A stretch of 64,000 nt of DNA from Bidens hawaiensis. Lineage: Eukaryota; Streptophyta; Magnoliopsida; Asterales; Asteraceae. Made by a program: the position numbers and the translations under genes. The stretch lies in assembly GCA_021521415.1 (NCBI GenBank), contig JAIQDT010000059.1, positions 2,170,001-2,234,000 of the forward strand, read 5' to 3'. Below are positions 21,913 through 33,302 of the stretch, in pieces. Numbering within the stretch: the stretch's first letter is position 1; each line of letters starts with the position of its first letter. Under the pieces are notes generated by a model, which worked only from the letters and a program-made list of their open reading frames with translations, had not been told where the DNA came from and searched no databases.

Positions 21913-23090
21913 AAATTGTCATATAAATTAATAAATTACAAATATATGCTTTAAATCTATCCATTTATTTTTCGGTTAATTTAGTAAACTATATATGTGT
22001 TAAAATGTAAGAAGAGTATATACCAATCACTTTCAGACATAACAAAGTTTATTATATTTAATTTTTTAGTTTTTTTATCAAGAATTGTTTCGTGTTTTTT
22101 GTGGAACTTAAATTTGATTTTTATAGGTCAAAAGTTGGTAAATAGATTGTTTGGTACAAATTAACAACATTTAGATCAAAATTTTTACGGGTCAAAAATG
22201 AGAAATCTTAGTACTTTTAAAAGTTTGAGAATGCAAATAAATTTATCATCAAATTTATTACGGGTTCAAAGTGTTGGCTTGAAAATGTCAAACGGATGAA
22301 AGTTAGAATTTTAAATATGATTCGGGTTTCAAAATTATTTTCAATGGTATTTTTGGAAATAATCAAAAGGTTCGGAATTTGACAAATTGACTATTTTCCC
22401 TCGACTATTAAAATTTAAGAAAAGATTGAGAACACTTTTGATATGCCACCGCAGACCTATCAATGCTTCTAGCTTTTATTAAATTTGAAATATTTGTGTA
22501 AGCATTAACTTTTCTTTCAATAGTGATCAGAACATTGTGTGGGAAACATGTCATGCAAAACTATGCTCAAATGAAGCAAAACCTTCACAAAATTGAATGG
22601 GTTAACATGTTATTTTTTATGTTGTCATTATGACAAAGTCAAAAAGCCCTCCTGACACTTATCAAAATCTTTTTCATGGTTTACCTCAGAAAACATAGTT
22701 CTTGAATAACATCTGTCGTTACAATTTAATGTTTTTTTCTCATTTTCTTTGATTGTTGGTAAATTGATAAATATATCAATAAAGGTAATATTTGTCTGTA
22801 CTTAGGCTGAGTAGTTAGAACTACTATTGTATGAGAAATCTTATTCCTAGAATTGGTTAATAACCAAAATTATTTCAATTATACATATATGACACTGAGA
22901 ATGAAATTTTCAATAGAAAGAGCATTCTCGGATACGTTTCGGCATGTGCATTTTTATTATTAAGTTCATTTAAAAAAAATTATTTTGCGATATAAATAAA
23001 ATTAATTTATCTACACATAGTATAGATACAAGCATAGATGTAATAAATTTTTTCATATACGTTATGCAATTATTTGCTTCACTTGTAATT
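21180..23090. other. AT-rich intergenic DNA with (ATT)n(GTT)n microsatellite
   Basis: No gene. An ATT run changes into a GTT run at about 21872-21913. Long T- and A-rich stretches occur. Part of this interval probably belongs to the Helitron whose 3' end is at 23135, but I could not place its 5' end. Confidence 0.6.
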
Positions 23091-23104
23091 TTATAATTTA
23101 AATC

Positions 23105-23135
23105 ATCTCGCGTGTGACGCGGGCTCTAAAGCTAG
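23105..23135 (+). mobile_element. Helitron 3' terminus
   Basis: A perfect short hairpin (CGCGT-GTG-ACGCG, 23109-23121) lies about 10 bases before CTAG (23132-23135), which is followed by T. This is the standard Helitron 3' end. The body lies to the left. No Rep/helicase coding sequence is visible. Confidence 0.7.
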
Positions 23136-23136
23136 T

Positions 23137-24279
23137 ATATATATATATTTTAGATTCTTGATTTATTTATGGTATTTGGACTTGAGTTTATACTATAGTG
23201 TGTGTGAGACTTTGTATTTAAGTTTTTTTTTGGGTTTCTGTGTTTTATTTAGATCACTTATTTATTTATTTTTTTAATAAAAGTTATTTAATATTTTGTA
23301 GATCATGTATTCTCATATGCGATATTCTTTAATTTTCTTCTTAGCTTTTATGTTATTTTTTTTAATATGTTCAATTTTTTTAGTTTTTTTTCATCATTGT
23401 TACTTTTTTTAGTATGTTCAGTTTTTTGTTACTTTTTTTTATTATTGTTAGTTTCTTATAATTATATTATATTTTTACTTTTCTACGTAATTAAATACAT
23501 CTTAGGTTTTTATGTAAATTTTTTTTATTATGTTTTTAGTTTTTTATTATGTCACTAAACACATCTTAACTTTTAATTTTTGTGTTATATTTTTTATGTT
23601 TGTGAACACATCTTAGTTTTTTATGTTATTTTTTACTCTTTTATGCCACTAAATACATCTTAGTTTATTATGTTACTTTTTATGTAAATATCTTATTAAA
23701 ATATGTAATATTTTCTAAATTTTAAACTTAGAAATATGTAAATTTTATTTTAATATGTAAATTTTGTTGTTATTTTTTCATGTCACTAAGTACATCTTAG
23801 TTTTTTTATATTACTTTTTTATTATTATTGTTACTTTTTATGTAAACTCTTTGAGTGAAAAAAAAATCAGTTTTTACCAAATCAATTTGGTTTTAAAATG
23901 AAAATGTGAAATAAAATCCATATGAGATACACTTACAATCTACCTTTGTCATTATAAGAAGCAAAATATAAAAGAAAGAACAAATTAAAAATTAAACCTT
24001 ATCCACACAAATAAATCTGCTACATTTTTATTAAAGTAAAATTTTAAATACTAATTTTAACCAAAAAAATAATAAGACAAATAAGCAGTGAGAATTGGTG
24101 TATTTGTGTCAGATGGATAGAGAGGAATTACCAAGTTTACTTCCTATTATACCCTTTTCATCATACTTAAATATCAATAAAGTGAAAAGGTATGTTAGTT
24201 TAATTTTAACCATCGGATAGAGTACCTTTTTAACATCAAAGGTCATGATAAAGTTATATTTATTTTACATTTTTTATTA
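23137..24279. other. Very AT-rich intergenic DNA
   Basis: T-rich on the plus strand, with short recurring phrases such as AAATACATCTTAG and TTTTTTATGTTA that look like degenerate local repeats. No coding or RNA gene seen. Confidence 0.6.
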
Positions 24280-24434
24280 ACTTTTCAGTAGAGAGAATAA
24301 GTTATATTTATGTTATATTTTCTATTAATTTTAATTGTGTACCATAAGATTCAAACTTTAATTAAAAAATGTGGTTGAGAATGGGTTTCTAGAGTTTTCA
24401 CAACTCAAGTGGGTTTTTATTTTAACCTAACCCT
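24280..24434 (+). mobile_element. MITE right-end fragment (GGTTAGGTTAAAATA family)
   Basis: Sequence ending CTCAAGTGGGTTTTTATTTTAACCTAACCC matches the right end of the complete element at 25731-26047. It also matches, in reverse orientation, 32530-32600. The left end was not found. It abuts the Helitron that starts at 24440. Confidence 0.6.
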
Positions 24435-24439
24435 ATATA

Positions 24440-25397
24440 TCTATAATATATATAAATGAAACTCCTAAAATCCTACGTGTCGTGATGTGGTCGCTCCCCC
24501 CTTTTATGGAAGCCACCAGATTGCTTGATTTTTAAATGGAGACCTCTCATTGATTTAACCCAAATTCATGGGTATGGGTCTTAACAAAACCAAATAGCTC
24601 TTAAACGGGTTATAACATCTCATTAAATTAAAAATTAATCTTACCAATTATTTGATAGGAAAATCCTATAAAATAGGGATATACTAAAATTTAATATGCA
24701 ATTTAAAAAGAAAAGGATATTATTTATAATTAATAAACAATTTTGTAGTAAAAAACATAAGCGGGTCATGGGCCACCAAATCCAGATAGCTTTTAAACGG
24801 GTTATAACATATCATTTTTTTATGAAACCCTTTCATCATCAAACCATAAGTATATTATTAACTTTCTTATAATAAAGAAAATTAAAATCCAAAAAGTAAA
24901 TATTAAAAAACGAAAAATGTAAACAACTATTCTCTCAAGCCATCAGATTGCTTTATTTGTAAAATGAAGGCTTCTCACACATTTGACTCGAATTCACGGG
25001 TAAAGGTCTCACCAAACCCATAGAGCTCTTAAACGGGTTATAACATCTCATTATATTAAAAATTAATCTCATCAAATATTTGATATGAAAATCCTATAAA
25101 ATATGGATATACTAAAAATTAATATCCTATTTTATTTTAAAAAAAATATAATTTATAATTAAGAAACAATTTTATAATAAAGAAAATAAATGGGTAATGG
25201 GTATCACCAAACCCAGATAGCTTTTAAACCAGATTATAACATATCATTTATTTGTGAAACCATTTTATCATCAAACCTCAAGTATATTAATTATTAAATT
25301 TCTTACAACAAATAAAATTAAAATCCAAATATACATATATAAATATTGAAAACAAGTAATGTAAATCAACCCCCATAATATGGGGGATAAAATCTAG
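24440..25397 (+). mobile_element. Non-autonomous Helitron with internal duplication
   Basis: The element starts TCTATAATATATATAAATG after an A. It ends with hairpin CCCCCATAATATGGGGG (25370-25386) and CTAG (25394-25397) before a T. The A/T target rule and both termini fit Helitrons, and there is no coding capacity. About 430 bases are present twice in tandem. The phrase AGCTCTTAAACGGGTTATAA appears at about 24596 and 25026, and its partner GATAGCTTTTAAAC at about 24785 and 25216. Confidence 0.75.
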
Positions 25398-25410
25398 TAT
25401 ATATATATAA

Positions 25411-25661
25411 GAGTTCAAATAAAAATAAGAAGTTTCCTAGGAATGGTAAGAACCAATAGATTTTTGACTTGTGGCATTACAAATTATGGTGAAAGAACAA
25501 TTCTAGGAAACTATGACGATTATAATGGTAAAAGAGTAATGTAGGAAACTATGTCGGTTTTTGATAATTTTAAATTTCAACCATTGATTAACTTGATACA
25601 ATAACTATGATTTATTCATATTCTTCCTAGGAAACTATTTATTTTTGGAATAATCCTCCTC
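25411..25661. mobile_element. MITE, family B copy 1
   Basis: About 250 bases with imperfect terminal inverted repeats: GAGTTCAAATAAAAATAAGA on the left and, read inward from the right, GGATTATTCCAAAAATAAAT. Both ends contain AGTTTCCTAGGAA. The element lies between TA tracts. A second copy is at 33027-33278. Confidence 0.75.
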
Positions 25662-25730
25662 TATATAGACACGCATATGATTACACAACATTATATACAT
25701 AAGTACGCAGCATTTACATATAGTGCAGCA

Positions 25731-26047
25731 GGCAAAGTATAGAATGAAAAGCCACTTGAATTGTGAAAACCCTATGTAACAACGTTTTTTTTTTGTTACA
25801 TGTAATATATGTTGTACATTTAATACAAAACATCGAAACATTAAAAAATTGTTTTGCTATTTTTTAACATTTTTTTACTAATTTTTTTAGATGTTTTTAG
25901 AAGAGAGAAAAAGTTAAATTTATGTTAACATTTTTTATTAACTTTAAGTGTGGACCACAAGATTTAATCTTTAATTAAAAACAAGTGGTTGAGAATGGAT
26001 TTCTAGAGTTTTCCCAACTCAAGTGGGTTTTTATTTTAACCTAACCC
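25731..26047. mobile_element. Mutator-like MITE with 10-bp target duplication
   Basis: Left end GGCAAAGTATAGAATGAAAA and inverted right end GGGTTAGGTTAAAATAAAAA share a following CCACTTGA.TTG.GAAAAC block, giving terminal repeats of about 40 bases. The flanks TAGTGCAGCA at 25721-25730 and 26048-26057 are identical, a 10-bp duplication of the size made by Mutator-type transposases (9-11). The element is 317 bases with no coding capacity. Confidence 0.82.
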
Positions 26048-26239
26048 TAGTGCAGCATATATTTTATGTGAAAAGTACAAAAAATATTTTAAATTAAATA
26101 AAAAATAAATGTTTGAATTTATAATATAATTTATATTATTAGTAGAAAATACTTTTGATAGGATATTAATGGCAATGATATTGCACTATTTTCTTTTTCT
26201 TTTGCTCTATTTAATCAAGTTTAGCTGTTTTAGGGAAGT

Positions 26240-28108
26240 GGGGGTGGTCCGTTATAGGTGGCCATCACACGTGATGGTCACGGGAACACCGCCGTCGGTC
26301 CTTCCATCACGCGTGATGGGGGGGCGGCCGTGATGGCCATCACGCACTCAAATCCAATTCGAACGTTAATGTAACTGTTGAGGAGATAAAAAAAACTTAA
26401 TTAACCTATATAAATATAATCAAATCCATCTTCAAATCCAACTCAAATCTAACTCAAATCCACTACTACAAACAACTTTCTAACATCACACAAATGGAGG
26501 GTTCAAAGAAACGTGGCTCAGGTTTAAAGAAAACCCAATCCCGACCAAAGGTTCGACAAAATCTTGGCGAGCCGGCGAGATTCCGATTACAAGATGAACC
26601 CGACACAACCCAACCATTCCAACAACAACGTTTTCAACCACAACCGTTCCAAAACCAACCATTTCAATCTCAAACATTTAATTCACCATTTTCATCGACA
26701 CCGTATCAAAACCAACCGTTTATTCCACCTTTTTCTAGCCAAATATTTCAAAATAATCCTTTTGAAACGTTTCAATCTCAACTGTCACAAACGTCCGTCG
26801 ATCCTTTAGAGGATAACAATGTTAAACATCAATTTGCACATGCTTTTCGTGATGAAGACGACGATGTGGATGAAGATGAACCCGCGGAGGAGGATGCCAT
26901 CGTCCGTAGACCTTGGTCGTTCGCGGAGGAGGTCGCCTTGACCAAGGCTTATTTACACGCCTCTGAAACAAAAAAACACGGAAACCAACAAAAACGAGAC
27001 TTGTTATGGAGACGTGTTATTGCACATTTCGAAAAACTTCCTGGTGCAACCAATCGAAACATGGATAAAATGACTTCCAAGTGGGGAGATTTGAATAGAA
27101 AAATGTCAAAATTTAATGCTTGCTACATCCAATTGGTAATTATTTTTTTAAATTTATTAGTTAAATTTTTCTTATAATTTATTACTTTATTTTTACAATT
27201 TTGATATATATATATTTTTCGAAATGTTTTGTAGAGCCGAGATCCACAAAGTGGAGCGAGCGAGGCGACTATCATAAAGAACGCCTTGAGCAATTATATC
27301 AAGATTTTCCAATATAAATCTTTTCCCCACTTGGATGCGTGGGAGATTGCGAGACACCACCCAAAGTGGGAACCGGTTCCCGTGGTCGACATGGACGGAC
27401 CGACGGCTCCAAGGAAAAAAGGATCTTCTTCAAAAGGATCAAAAACTTCCGATTCCGAGAACTACACAACGTCTACCGACGGCTTGTCAAGCAACACGCC
27501 GAACATGAACTTGAACGATCAACCCGGAGACGATCCCGACGAAGACACACCCACACCCACACCCACACAGCCACATCGCAAGAAAAGTGGGAATCGTCAA
27601 GATTAGGAAAGGAAACGGTGGCCGAGGACCTCAACGAATACAAGTCGGCTAAGTTGGCGGAAATGGTCGAGACGAAGGAGCGAAAGCAACTAGCTCTTGC
27701 TTCAAAATTAAAACGTGACGAGACGTATATCAACCATTTGAATGAAAACCAAAAAAACGCCCATTTAACATTCATCGTACAACCGCACGAACATCTTAAC
27801 GAACCATTTAGATCGATCCTACTTCAATGCAAACACGAGCTATGCGAGAAGTGGGGTTGGGAAGCGCCGTAGGTTTTTTTTTTTGTCGGTTTTTTAATTT
27901 ATTTATCTTTGTAATATTTATTTAATCTTGTTTTATTTTTTATTTAATTTAACCTTGTTTTAGTATTTATTGTAAAAAAATTTAAAAAATTAAAAAAAAA
28001 TCCATCACACCACCCCCATCAAAATTCCATCACTAGTGATGGAAAGTGATGAGGTGAGGTAGCACAACGTAATTAGTGGTTGCAAGTTATGGTTTTTAAA
28101 CCACCCCC
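26240..28108 (+). mobile_element. PIF/Harbinger-type element carrying only ORF1
   Basis: The ends are GGGGGTGGTCC (left) and CCACCCCC (right, the inverse of GGGGGTGG). Subterminal palindromes CCATCACNNGTGATGG lie at 26262-26277, 26304-26319 and 28027-28042, and GTGATGGCCATCAC at 26330-26343. The only gene inside is a Myb/SANT-like ORF1; no DDE transposase is present. The flanking triplets (AGT and TTA) do not match, so the 3-bp duplication expected of this group is not preserved, or an end is slightly misplaced. Confidence 0.65.
26494..27872 (+). pseudogene. Harbinger ORF1-like Myb/SANT and NAM-associated domain protein, frameshifted
   Basis: Exon 1 (26494-27135) encodes a Gln/Pro/Phe-rich N-terminus, an acidic stretch and a trihelix/Myb-like domain (PWSFAEEVALTKAYLHASE, KMTSKWGDLNRKMSKFNACY). 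A 99-base GT-AG intron (27136-27234) follows. Exon 2 begins SRDPQSGASEATI and continues with WEIARHHPKWEPV, the usual continuation of this family. The first frame stops at 27606. The conserved Lys/Glu-rich C-terminus (VAEDLNEYKSAKLAEMVETK ...) is in another frame ending at 27872, so a shift lies in or after the ACACCC repeat near 27545-27570. Plant genomes often mislabel such proteins as glutathione S-transferase T3-like. ORF1 proteins are known to help Harbinger transposases bind DNA and enter the nucleus. Confidence 0.75.
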
Positions 28109-29278
28109 TTATATTTTGTTAATTTTGGAAAACATTAACTTCATTGTGTCCTATGTACGTAGGCAATGACGTCAATGTGACCCATTAAAGGCATTAGCTA
28201 CTAATAACTTGTAATGTCATGTTTTCTATCACTTAATAATAATATCTTTTATTTGGATTGATGACACATGATTGTAGAACTTTAATTAAATCTTTTTTAA
28301 TTACACTTCCAATAAAAGATTACGTTTTTCTTATAATTATTAAAAGTGAAGGTTATTTAAAATTATAAGGGGAGAAAGTATGATAAAAAGGCCATGGACT
28401 CCCAACAAAAAAAGAGAATTGTCACCAACCTATTGTAACTTTTCATGTAGTGATTATGAGATTCAAAACTTTTTCCTATATTTGTTCTCTCTAACTTTCA
28501 CCTATTTTCAAATTTCAAGATCACAAACTATCTAATTTTTTTTTACGGTTTTTGATTTATAAAATAGTTAATAATTTATTAAAGATTTTCAAAATTATGG
28601 GAAACATGTAGTAATAGTTTTATCTATGTTTAAGATCTGGATTAGTTTATTAAACATTTTCAAAATGATAACAATTCTATAAAACATGTAGTAATAGTTT
28701 TAGCTATGTTAAAGATCTGGATTAGTTTAATTATTAAAATTTCAAAATGATAACAGTTCTGTAAAACATATTGTTTTAGCTAATAGCTTATCTTTATATA
28801 GCATGTCTATTTCTATGTCCTTCACTAGGTTAATGCTTAGGTGTCAATATTTAAATGATGGAGGGGACATTTTGTTTTGGGAATATAGGTCGTTCATGAT
28901 TTCATTTGGCAATTCATTTCTTTTGTGCACCAGGAGGACCCATTAAACTCATCTTCATCTTCAACTTTAATTTCATGTCTATTTTTTCTGTTGTCTTTGG
29001 ATTGGTCAGTGCCCAATATAAATAAGATTTTTGGTCTCTCTTTCTGAGTTGGTAGAACCCCTTTTTTACTTTTGTTAATGAAATGTTATTGGCTCATTTT
29101 GGATATGGTGAAATGAAGACTTGTTGGCTCCTTTTGAGTAGGTGAAATGATGAAGAAAGAGTTGCTTGGGAATTAGATTGTACAACAAATCATTATTGAT
29201 TAGTTAAAAGAGTTGTTTGGTTAGAAAAAAAAAAGAAAAAGAAAAATCCGTATTCTTCACATAAACATAGTATGTATA
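28109..29278. other. Intergenic DNA with an ~80-bp tandem repeat
   Basis: No gene. AAACATGTAGTAATAGTTTT with about 60 following bases occurs twice in a row (about 28605-28682 and 28684-28765), differing at several sites. The rest is plain AT-rich sequence. Confidence 0.6.
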
Positions 29279-29624
29279 TCTAATTTAACTACTATATTAA
29301 AGCAATACATAAATTTTATATGGCATTTAACTATGTTATCCACATATGATTCCATCTTAACAACTTTCAAAATTATAATTTACATCTAATAAGCTATTTA
29401 ATTTTAATACTATTAAAATTTATATAATTACTAACAAAATTACAAATATAACTTTAAATGTTGTATTAAATGAGTTTTTTTTATATATTTATGAATTATA
29501 AAATTTTATTTATCATCATTTATATCTTATAAGTCCATAATGTACGTTATTATGTCTATTATTAAATTTAATTTTTTTGTTGCATTTTTTTAACCGTCCG
29601 TGTATTACACGGGCTATATCCTAG
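29279..29624 (+). mobile_element. Short non-autonomous Helitron
   Basis: The 3' end is clear: hairpin CCGTGTATTACACGG (29598-29612), then CTAG (29621-29624) followed by T. A matching TC start after A is at 29279 (TCTAATTTAACTACTATATT). The element would be 346 bases and non-coding. The 5' edge is a candidate only. Confidence 0.6.
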
Positions 29625-30141
29625 TTTGGAGATAATATGGTTTTTCATTAAGTGCGGGACATAAAGATCCCAATCAATAGAAAACCTGTCCCCGAGACTT
29701 TGAACACCTATGGGCCACAACTAAGATTAATGCACTCATCAATCTCCGTACCGAGCATGAAAACATCAAATTGTAAGCGTGTGTACGTTACACAAAAAGT
29801 CAAATCAGAAAGCAATTCCTTTAGAATAGTCGAAGACGAAAGAGGAAGTGGTAAACAAACAGCCCAACCCCAACATATGCTATAGTTTAGTCTAATATAT
29901 CATGGAGAAGACGTAACCCTTTCTTCAAACTAGAACAATGCACCACAGTAGTCGCAAACATGTTCGCAGGCTCCAAAGTCAAGGTATTGTAACAGAGGAG
30001 CAATTGATTGAAATAGAACATCTAATCTAGAAGAAGATGCATGTGACAATTGTTGTTCTAACGACACAACACTACTAGAATATCCAGTAGTGATATTGGA
30101 CATCAAACGAACAAACCGAGGAGAACAATAACATCATGTAT
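29625..30141. other. Intergenic sequence without recognised gene
   Basis: One 77-codon frame (29652-29885, plus) shows no recognisable domain. Nothing else is visible. Confidence 0.5.
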
Positions 30142-30939
30142 GGTGGTGTTTGTTTTTTTACAAAAAATCTTCCTAGCCTCTTTTGTCTGCAGCGCACAGA
30201 CCACGCGCAGACATTGCCCTCTGCAGACTGTTTGTTTTTTCCAAGACGTTTCATTAAAAAACGTCTGTGCGCCATCTTCTTGGTGCAGACTTGGACCATA
30301 GTCTTCCAACCTCTTTCAAACTCATTATTTCCATCAGATATCAATTAAGTTATTAAGTTTTTGTTAATTGAATTCTTGTTAATTGATTTGTTAAATTGAG
30401 TTGTTAATTGATTAGTTTTTTTTTTTTGTTCAATTATAATTTTGCATAATTGTTCAAGTATTATTAGTTTTTAGTTGAAATAAGTTTGTAGAAAGCTAAG
30501 GATTATAAAAAGTCTATAGAAGGTTTTTAGATGAAAAATGTTTATAGAAAGTTTAGGTTTATGTCATCGGCTTGTGAGTTGTTTTAAGCTCGAGTTTTGG
30601 CTCGTTTCATTCATTATGTATGAACTAACTACTTTCGAAAACAATTGAAGAAACTTTTGGAGGAAAAAACATTCATGTGGAAAATTGTTAATGTAAGTTT
30701 TATAATTTGCTAGTTCAGAGGTATAAAATTTTGATTTATATATTTTAATTTGTTGCTGGATAATTTGTGTTTTTGGTATAAAGCTTATATTGAAAGTTTT
30801 AGCAGTATGCAGACGTTAAAAAACAAACAGCCTTCTTCTTGTAGAGTGCAGAGGTTTGGTTCACATCTTCTCCTACAAATGTCTGCAGATGTGGTCCGCA
30901 GACTGCAGACATTTTACCTCTGAAAAAACAAACAGCACC
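30142..30939. mobile_element. Tourist-like element with CTGCAGAC-rich ends
   Basis: The terminal repeats are GGTGGTGTTTGTTTTTTTAC (left) and, inverted from the right, GGTGCTGTTTGTTTTTTCAG. They are flanked by TAT on both sides, a 3-bp duplication as for PIF/Harbinger-related elements. Inside both ends are several CTGCAGAC/GTCTGCAG motifs and GCAGAC words arranged in opposite directions. It is 798 bases with no convincing coding sequence. Confidence 0.6.
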
Positions 30940-32520
30940 TATGTGTCTGACGTATTACCCAATGCTTCGTTTGTATAATCATAAATAGCGAAAGGCATTC
31001 GCAGCTAAGGTGTTCACCTAGGAGGCATAATGTTAGGAAGTCAAATACCCAAATAACCAAACTTAAACAAAATAATAACACATTTGTTACTTAAGGAAAA
31101 CCAAATAAACATTTAAGCATATAAACGTTTATAAGCGAACATACCAAACAAACGTTAACAAACAGCTAAACAAAGTTTAAGGCCAAAATGTTACAAAGTA
31201 AACCAGTAAACGATTATATACCTTAAAATCCAAAGCAGCAAACGTAGACCTTCACCCACAAGTCATCATCTTCTACATGTAGAAATATGGGACACTTTTT
31301 ATATTAAAATTAATACAAATAATAACGATACTCTCGTTATTAACATGAAAAAGTAAGTAGTACACATACCACAATATAAACTAAAATAAATAATGAAAGA
31401 ATATAACAATTATGTTAAATGATTCCAACCAGGCTCTTCAAATGATAAAGTCTTCAGCAGCATCTTCTTGTAATCTTTTTGACAAAAAGATAGATTGTCC
31501 ACCTTTGTCACAACAAGGTCTTCTAGTAGTCTCTTGGCTGCAACAATAAACAAACTAAATTTAAAGGTTAAGGCTGAGGCACATGTTCAACACGTTTCCC
31601 TTAAAACAGATTTCGGGCCTCTACATAAGACAACATGTCTGTCTCCCAGGGTACAACAGCCGAAAAAGTTGATACTGCCGGAGATGTCCACGCGCCCGAG
31701 GTTACATCGGGTAAATTGTGGTGTTAGAACTTGTGGAAAAAATAGAATAAAAAAGTGAGGAATCAAGTAGAGAAACTCATCTCTATAGACCTAACATATG
31801 GGTGTTCAAAGCTTTTCTTCACCAATACTCTTCATGCATGCATGTATTTTTCCTTGAATTTTCTACCTTGTAATTTTTCTAACTCTTTTCAAATGAGGCA
31901 CATAACCTATTATGTATACAAGAGTTAAGGGTGAGTAAAGTCTCACTTAATTAGAAATTTAATAATCTAATAAAAACTAATCAATATGTCATAAAAAGGC
32001 TCTACTCAAGAGTTTCATGACTATATGAAGAGTTTAATAGTAATTATTATAATTAATCTTCATTCACAATATCTATTTTAACAACACTACAAATCCGACA
32101 GGGAAACACAATGTCAACATAATATTTTTGAAATTTTAAACACCTCAACGATTATATCCAAACAAACCAAACAATCAGTAAAGAAATTTATGTAAAGTGA
32201 TATAAATGTAAATTGGCATTTCTTTTTCCCTTGGTTTTATGGTTTACGCCTTAAAATCTAACAAGCGCCAAATAATGCGACAGTTACACTAGCAGTTTAC
32301 AGCTTCAGTTGACCCAACCAGACTAAACAATCTACCTGGTCAAAGCATATCCTTTCCCCTTAAAAACTGATGCAACCCGAACTTGTTTGACCAAAAAGCA
32401 AATTTGACTTTCTTTGACTCAACAGAACATGCGTTCAGCTCGAGCCCATTTGGAGAAAACCCCTCAGTGTGCACCTATCCCATTGTTTCATGCATGTTTT
32501 GGATAATTACTTTGAAATAT
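30940..32520. other. Intergenic sequence; one short repeat shared with 35690-35800
   Basis: No gene recognised. The stretch around 32310-32370 (AGTTGACCCAACCAGAC ... GGTCAAAGCATATCCTTTCCCC) resembles 35716-35795, so it is part of a dispersed repeat. An 87-codon frame at 31495-31758 has no recognisable features. Confidence 0.5.
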
Positions 32521-32529
32521 GTATATATA

Positions 32530-32680
32530 TGGTTAGGTTAAAATAAAAACCCACATGAGTTGTAAAAACTCTATAAACCTATTCTCAACCACATGTTTTT
32601 AAGGTATTTATAATTTCACAAATATTTATAAATAAATATTGCAACCATTAGTATATATTATTCTATATATATATATATAT
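32530..32680. mobile_element. MITE fragment, same family as 25731-26047, inverted
   Basis: It starts GGTTAGGTTAAAATAAAAAC followed by CCCACATGAGTTGTAAAAAC, the terminal block of the Mutator-like MITE. The opposite end is not recognised, and TA tracts lie on both sides. Confidence 0.6.
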
Positions 32681-32686
32681 ATATAG

Positions 32687-33003
32687 GAGAGATTTCAATT
32701 AAGAACCCCTTTGAGTTTTAAGAACTCGAAAGAACTCAGTGTAACGATTTTTTTTTACACATGCGTAATATATGTAAGTTACATACACGTAAAAAAATTA
32801 CAGAATTTTTTACGCACCGAGTCGACTTTTAACACATGTGTAACGGACGTAAAAGTTAGTGTAACCACTTACATATTTATTCTCTCCTACTTTGACTTTT
32901 TTGTCAGATTTAATCTCAACCACATATTCCAATCCATTTAATTAAATGTGTGGCCTAGAATGAAGTTCTTAAAACTCAATATAGTTCTCAAAAATATCCC
33001 TCC
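32687..33003. mobile_element. MITE, family D
   Basis: The left end is AGGAGAGATTTCAATTAAGA and the inverted right end is AGGGGAGGGATATTTTTGAG. Both are followed by TTGAGTTTTAAGAACTT/C, giving imperfect terminal repeats of about 40 bases. (TA)n tracts flank both sides. It is non-coding. Confidence 0.65.
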
Positions 33004-33026
33004 CCTATATATATATATATAGAAAA

Positions 33027-33278
33027 GGGTTCAAATAAGAATAAGGAGTTTCCTAGGAATGGTAAGAACCAATAGATTTTTAACATGTGGCATTATAACC
33101 CATGGTGAAAGAATAATTCTAGGAAACTATGTCGGTTATAAATGTGAAAGAGTAATTCTAGGAAACTATGTCGGTTTTTGGTAATTTTAAATCTCAACCA
33201 TTGATTAACATGATCCAATGGCTATGATTTATTCCTAGCATTCCTAGAAAACTACTTATTTTTATTTTAACCTTCCCC
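33027..33278. mobile_element. MITE, family B copy 2
   Basis: It is closely similar over its whole length to 25411-25661. The terminal repeats are GGGTTCAAATAAGAATAAGG and, inverted, AAGGTTAAAATAAAAATAAG, both followed by a TCCTAGGAATG-type block. It is flanked by TA and CA repeats. Confidence 0.78.
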
Positions 33279-33302
33279 TATACACACACACACACACACA
33301 TA

